A DNA stretch of 64,000 nt from CAWJMD01 sp963843835 (GTDB lineage Bacteria; Actinomycetota; Actinomycetes; Actinomycetales; CAWJMD01), in contig CAWJMD010000001.1 of assembly GCA_963843835.1 (NCBI GenBank), forward strand, positions 372,001-436,000, in the 5' to 3' direction. Each line of letters begins with the position of its first letter. Position 1 is the stretch's first letter. The notes below the pieces were generated by a model that ran no database searches, was not told the origin of the DNA, and saw only the letters and a program-made list of their open reading frames with translations. Shown one piece after another: positions 61,749 through 64,000 of the stretch. Made by a program: the position numbers and the translations under genes.

Positions 61749-64000
61749 TCAGGGTGGCGGCACGCCGGAGGTGCCCGGATGGTCGGAATCCACGGTGTCG
61801 CCCTGCTCGTCGTCGGCCCCCGCGAGCACCGCGCGCAGCACGCGCACGGCGCCCTGCTTGTCCAGTGGTTCGTTGCCGTTGCCGCACTTCGGCGACTGCA
61901 CGCACGCGGGGCACCCCGCCCGGCACGGGCAGGTCCGCACCGCCTCGAGGGTCGCCTGCAGCCACTGCCGGGCGCGCAACCACCCGCGCTCCGCGAACCC
62001 GGCGCCGCCCGGGTGCCCGTCGTGCACGAACACCGTGGCCGTGCCGGTGTCGGGGTGCAGGGCGGTCGACACCCCGCCGACGTCCCAGCGGTCGCACGTG
62101 GCCACCAGCGGCAGCAGCCCGATCGCCGCGTGCTCCGCGGCGTGCACCGCCCCGGGCAGCACCCCGTCGTCCAGGCCGTTCGCCTCCAGGACGGACGGGG
62201 GGAGCACCCACCAGACGGCCGTCGTGCGCAGCCGCCGCTCCGGGAGGTCCAGGGGCTCCTCGCCCAACAGCTCGCCGGCAGGCAGGGAGCGGACCACGTA
62301 GGAGGTCACCCGGCTGGTGACGTCGACCGTCCCCAGGCAGAGGGTCACGTCTCCCCAGCGCATGGTCCGGGTGGTGTCGAGCACCCGGATGTCGCCGACG
62401 GATCGGGCTGACGTCGACCACGGGGGGTTCTCGCGCCGCACCAGGGCCAGGCGCTCGTCGAGGTCCAGTGCCTGGACGACGTAGGTGCTCCCCAGGTGCA
62501 GGTACACCGCGCCGGTGTGGACCGTGTGGTCGGCAGCCCCGGCGTCCACCGTGCCGACGACGCGTCCGGTGTCCTGCTCGACGACCCTGACCGGCGCTCC
62601 ACCAGTGCCGCGCAGGTCGGTGAGGTCGGTGGCCCGTGCCTGCTGCGTCCAGTACCAGCCGCCGGGTCGGCGGCGCAGCAGCCCGCGCTCCACCAGCACG
62701 GCCAGCAGGTCGGAGGTCGATGGCCCGAACAGCGGGAGATCGGCCTCCGTCATCGGCAGCTCGGCGGCGGCGGCGCACAGGTGGGGGGCCAGCACGTGCG
62801 GGTTGTCCGGGTCGAGGACGGTGGCCTCGACCGGCTGACCCACCAGCGCCTCGGGGTGCCGCACGAGGTAGCTGTCGAGCGGGTCGTCGTCGGCCACGAG
62901 CACGGCAAGCGCCCGCGTGCCGTCCCGCCCGGCCCGGCCGGCCTGCTGCCACAGCGCCGAGCGGGTGCCGGGCCAGCCGGCGACCAGCACGGCGTCGAGA
63001 CCGGAGATGTCGACCCCCAGCTCGAGCGCGTTCGTGCTCGCCATGCCGAGCAGCCTTCCCGACCGCAGGTCCTCCTCCAGCGCCCGGCGGTCCTCCGGGA
63101 GGTACCCCGCCCGGTACGCGGCGATCCGTCCTGCGAGCGAGGGGTCGACGTCGGACACGAGCCGCCGGGCGGTGACCGCGACCACCTCCGCCCCGCGCCG
63201 GGACCGGACGAAGGCCAGTGAGCGCACGTGGGAGCAGACGAGGTCCGCCAGCAGGTCCGACGCCTCCGACACCGCGGTCCGCCGCGCGCCGGAACCGTCC
63301 GGCACCTCGGGCGGCTCCCACAGGACCAGGTCCGTGGCACCCCGGCGGGAGGCGTCGTCCGTCACCTCGACGACGTCGAGGCCGGTGAGCAGGTGGGCGG
63401 TCCGCGCCGGCTCCGCCGTGGTCGCCGACGCCAGGACGAAGACGGGGTCGGCGCCGTACCGCGCTGCGACCCGCCGCAGCCGCCGCAGCACGGCAGCGAC
63501 CTGCGCGCCGAAGACCCCGCGGTAGCGGTGGCACTCGTCGACGACCACGAACCGCAGCCCTCGCAGGAAGGGGGCCCACCGCTGGTGTCCGGGGAGAAGC
63601 GAGTGGTGCAGCAGGTCGGGGTTGGTCAGCACGAGCCCGGCGTGGTCACGCACCCAGCGTCGCTGGTCCGGTGGGGTGTCGCCGTCGTACGTCGCGGGTC
63701 TGAGGCCGGAGAGTGGAACGCCTCCACTGGTCAGGGCCCGGAGGCCGGAGAGCTGGTCCGCCGCGAGCGCCTTCGTCGGGGCGAGGTAGAGCGCGGTATG
63801 CCGTCGCACCGTCAGGTCGGCGGGGGGCTGCAGCACCGCGCTGATGACGGGCAGCTGGTACGCCAGGGACTTGCCCGAGGCCGTTCCGGTCGACAGGACG
63901 ACATGTCGCCCGGCCCAGGCGTGCTCGGCCGCGTGGACCTGGTGGAGCCACGGACGGTCGATGCCCCGGTCGCGCCACGCCGCGACCAGGTCGGGCGGCG
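61749..64000 (-). CDS. DEAH-box helicase with C-terminal DUF1998 (MrfA/YprA-like), 5' end outside the window
   Basis: The frame is open to the right edge (first full codon ends at 63998), giving at least 749 residues. The Walker A GTASGKSLAYQLP lies about 40 residues in, then APTKALAADQL, VVDECHRYRG (DECH box), SATTAEPARTA, ELGVDISGLDAVLVAGWPG and QQAGRAGRDG (motif VI). The C-terminal DUF1998 domain ends with four cysteines in CPCRAGCPACVQSPKCGNGN. Bacterial MrfA of this type repairs mitomycin adducts. It corresponds to Rv3649, the helicase next to the Tad locus in mycobacteria. Confidence 0.92.
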   Translation of the reverse strand, partial: PPDLVAAWRDRGIDRPWLHQVHAAEHAWAGRHVVLSTGTASGKSLAYQLPVISAVLQPPADLTVRRHTALYLAPTKALAADQLSGLRALTSGGVPLSGLRPATYDGDTPPDQRRWVRDHAGLVLTNPDLLHHSLLPGHQRWAPFLRGLRFVVVDECHRYRGVFGAQVAAVLRRLRRVAARYGADPVFVLASATTAEPARTAHLLTGLDVVEVTDDASRRGATDLVLWEPPEVPDGSGARRTAVSEASDLLADLVCSHVRSLAFVRSRRGAEVVAVTARRLVSDVDPSLAGRIAAYRAGYLPEDRRALEEDLRSGRLLGMASTNALELGVDISGLDAVLVAGWPGTRSALWQQAGRAGRDGTRALAVLVADDDPLDSYLVRHPEALVGQPVEATVLDPDNPHVLAPHLCAAAAELPMTEADLPLFGPSTSDLLAVLVERGLLRRRPGGWYWTQQARATDLTDLRGTGGAPVRVVEQDTGRVVGTVDAGAADHTVHTGAVYLHLGSTYVVQALDLDERLALVRRENPPWSTSARSVGDIRVLDTTRTMRWGDVTLCLGTVDVTSRVTSYVVRSLPAGELLGEEPLDLPERRLRTTAVWWVLPPSVLEANGLDDGVLPGAVHAAEHAAIGLLPLVATCDRWDVGGVSTALHPDTGTATVFVHDGHPGGAGFAERGWLRARQWLQATLEAVRTCPCRAGCPACVQSPKCGNGNEPLDKQGAVRVLRAVLAGADDEQGDTVDSDHPGTSGVPPP

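Overview
The window is about 70% GC with dense, tightly packed and often 4-bp-overlapping genes. It carries WhiB, LytR_C, DUF5063, DUF4244 and 6C RNA families, and many apparently leaderless start codons. This points to a high-GC actinobacterium, most likely of the Propionibacteriales/Nocardioidaceae type (an inference from gene content and order). No rRNA, insertion sequence, prophage or CRISPR array was seen. All product names come from reading the translations and motifs; no database search was run.

Layout. 1-4.6 kb: end of a fold-III PLP decarboxylase, a DMT-like membrane protein, a LytR_C protein, a small ParB-like protein and a HerA-like ATPase. 4.6-8.5 kb: tRNA-Ser(GGA), SRP RNA, dnaX, recR and a DUF5063 gene. 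8.5-13.7 kb: an ABC exporter pair, a secreted CAP-domain protein with a repeat domain, and aspartate kinase with an internal start. 13.7-23.4 kb: an AlkZ-like winged-helix protein, a PAS-GAF-GGDEF diguanylate cyclase, a methyltransferase, furA-katG, and small accessory genes (DUF899, YCII, a lower-GC DUF4386 gene) ending at tRNA-Pro(CGG).

23.4-64 kb follows, in broad order, the Mycobacterium tuberculosis Rv3683-Rv3649 neighbourhood as I remember it: metallophosphoesterase, class A PBP with PASTA, WhiB4-like, two ArsA-type ATPases, RidA, metallo-beta-lactamase fold protein, Crp, Nth, Nudix, MarP, alpha/beta hydrolase, holin-like protein, acs, 6C RNA, Ssd, Tad pilus genes and a DEAH helicase with DUF1998. 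Insertions relative to that order are an RsiG-like gene and a DUF4173 gene, NhaA, a CBS protein with a permease, two DUF485/solute-symporter pairs, pdxY and a LytS/LytTR two-component system.

Working together: acs with the neighbouring ActP/DUF485 pair makes an acetate uptake and activation unit. furA-katG is a peroxide-defence operon. PBP, WhiB, the paired ArsA ATPases and MarP form an envelope and redox-stress neighbourhood. ssd-tadA-tadB-tadC plus the DUF4244 pilin and TadE/TadG-like genes encode a compact Flp/Tad pilus system. It is preceded by the 6C small RNA and by two pairs of a CGTCCACAGG repeat that I could not assign to a known regulator. The observations I rate most worth checking are those repeats, the 6C RNA, a Fic-fold protein that has lost its catalytic histidine, an alpha/beta hydrolase without a nucleophile, and an RsiG-like protein whose c-di-GMP signature has diverged.
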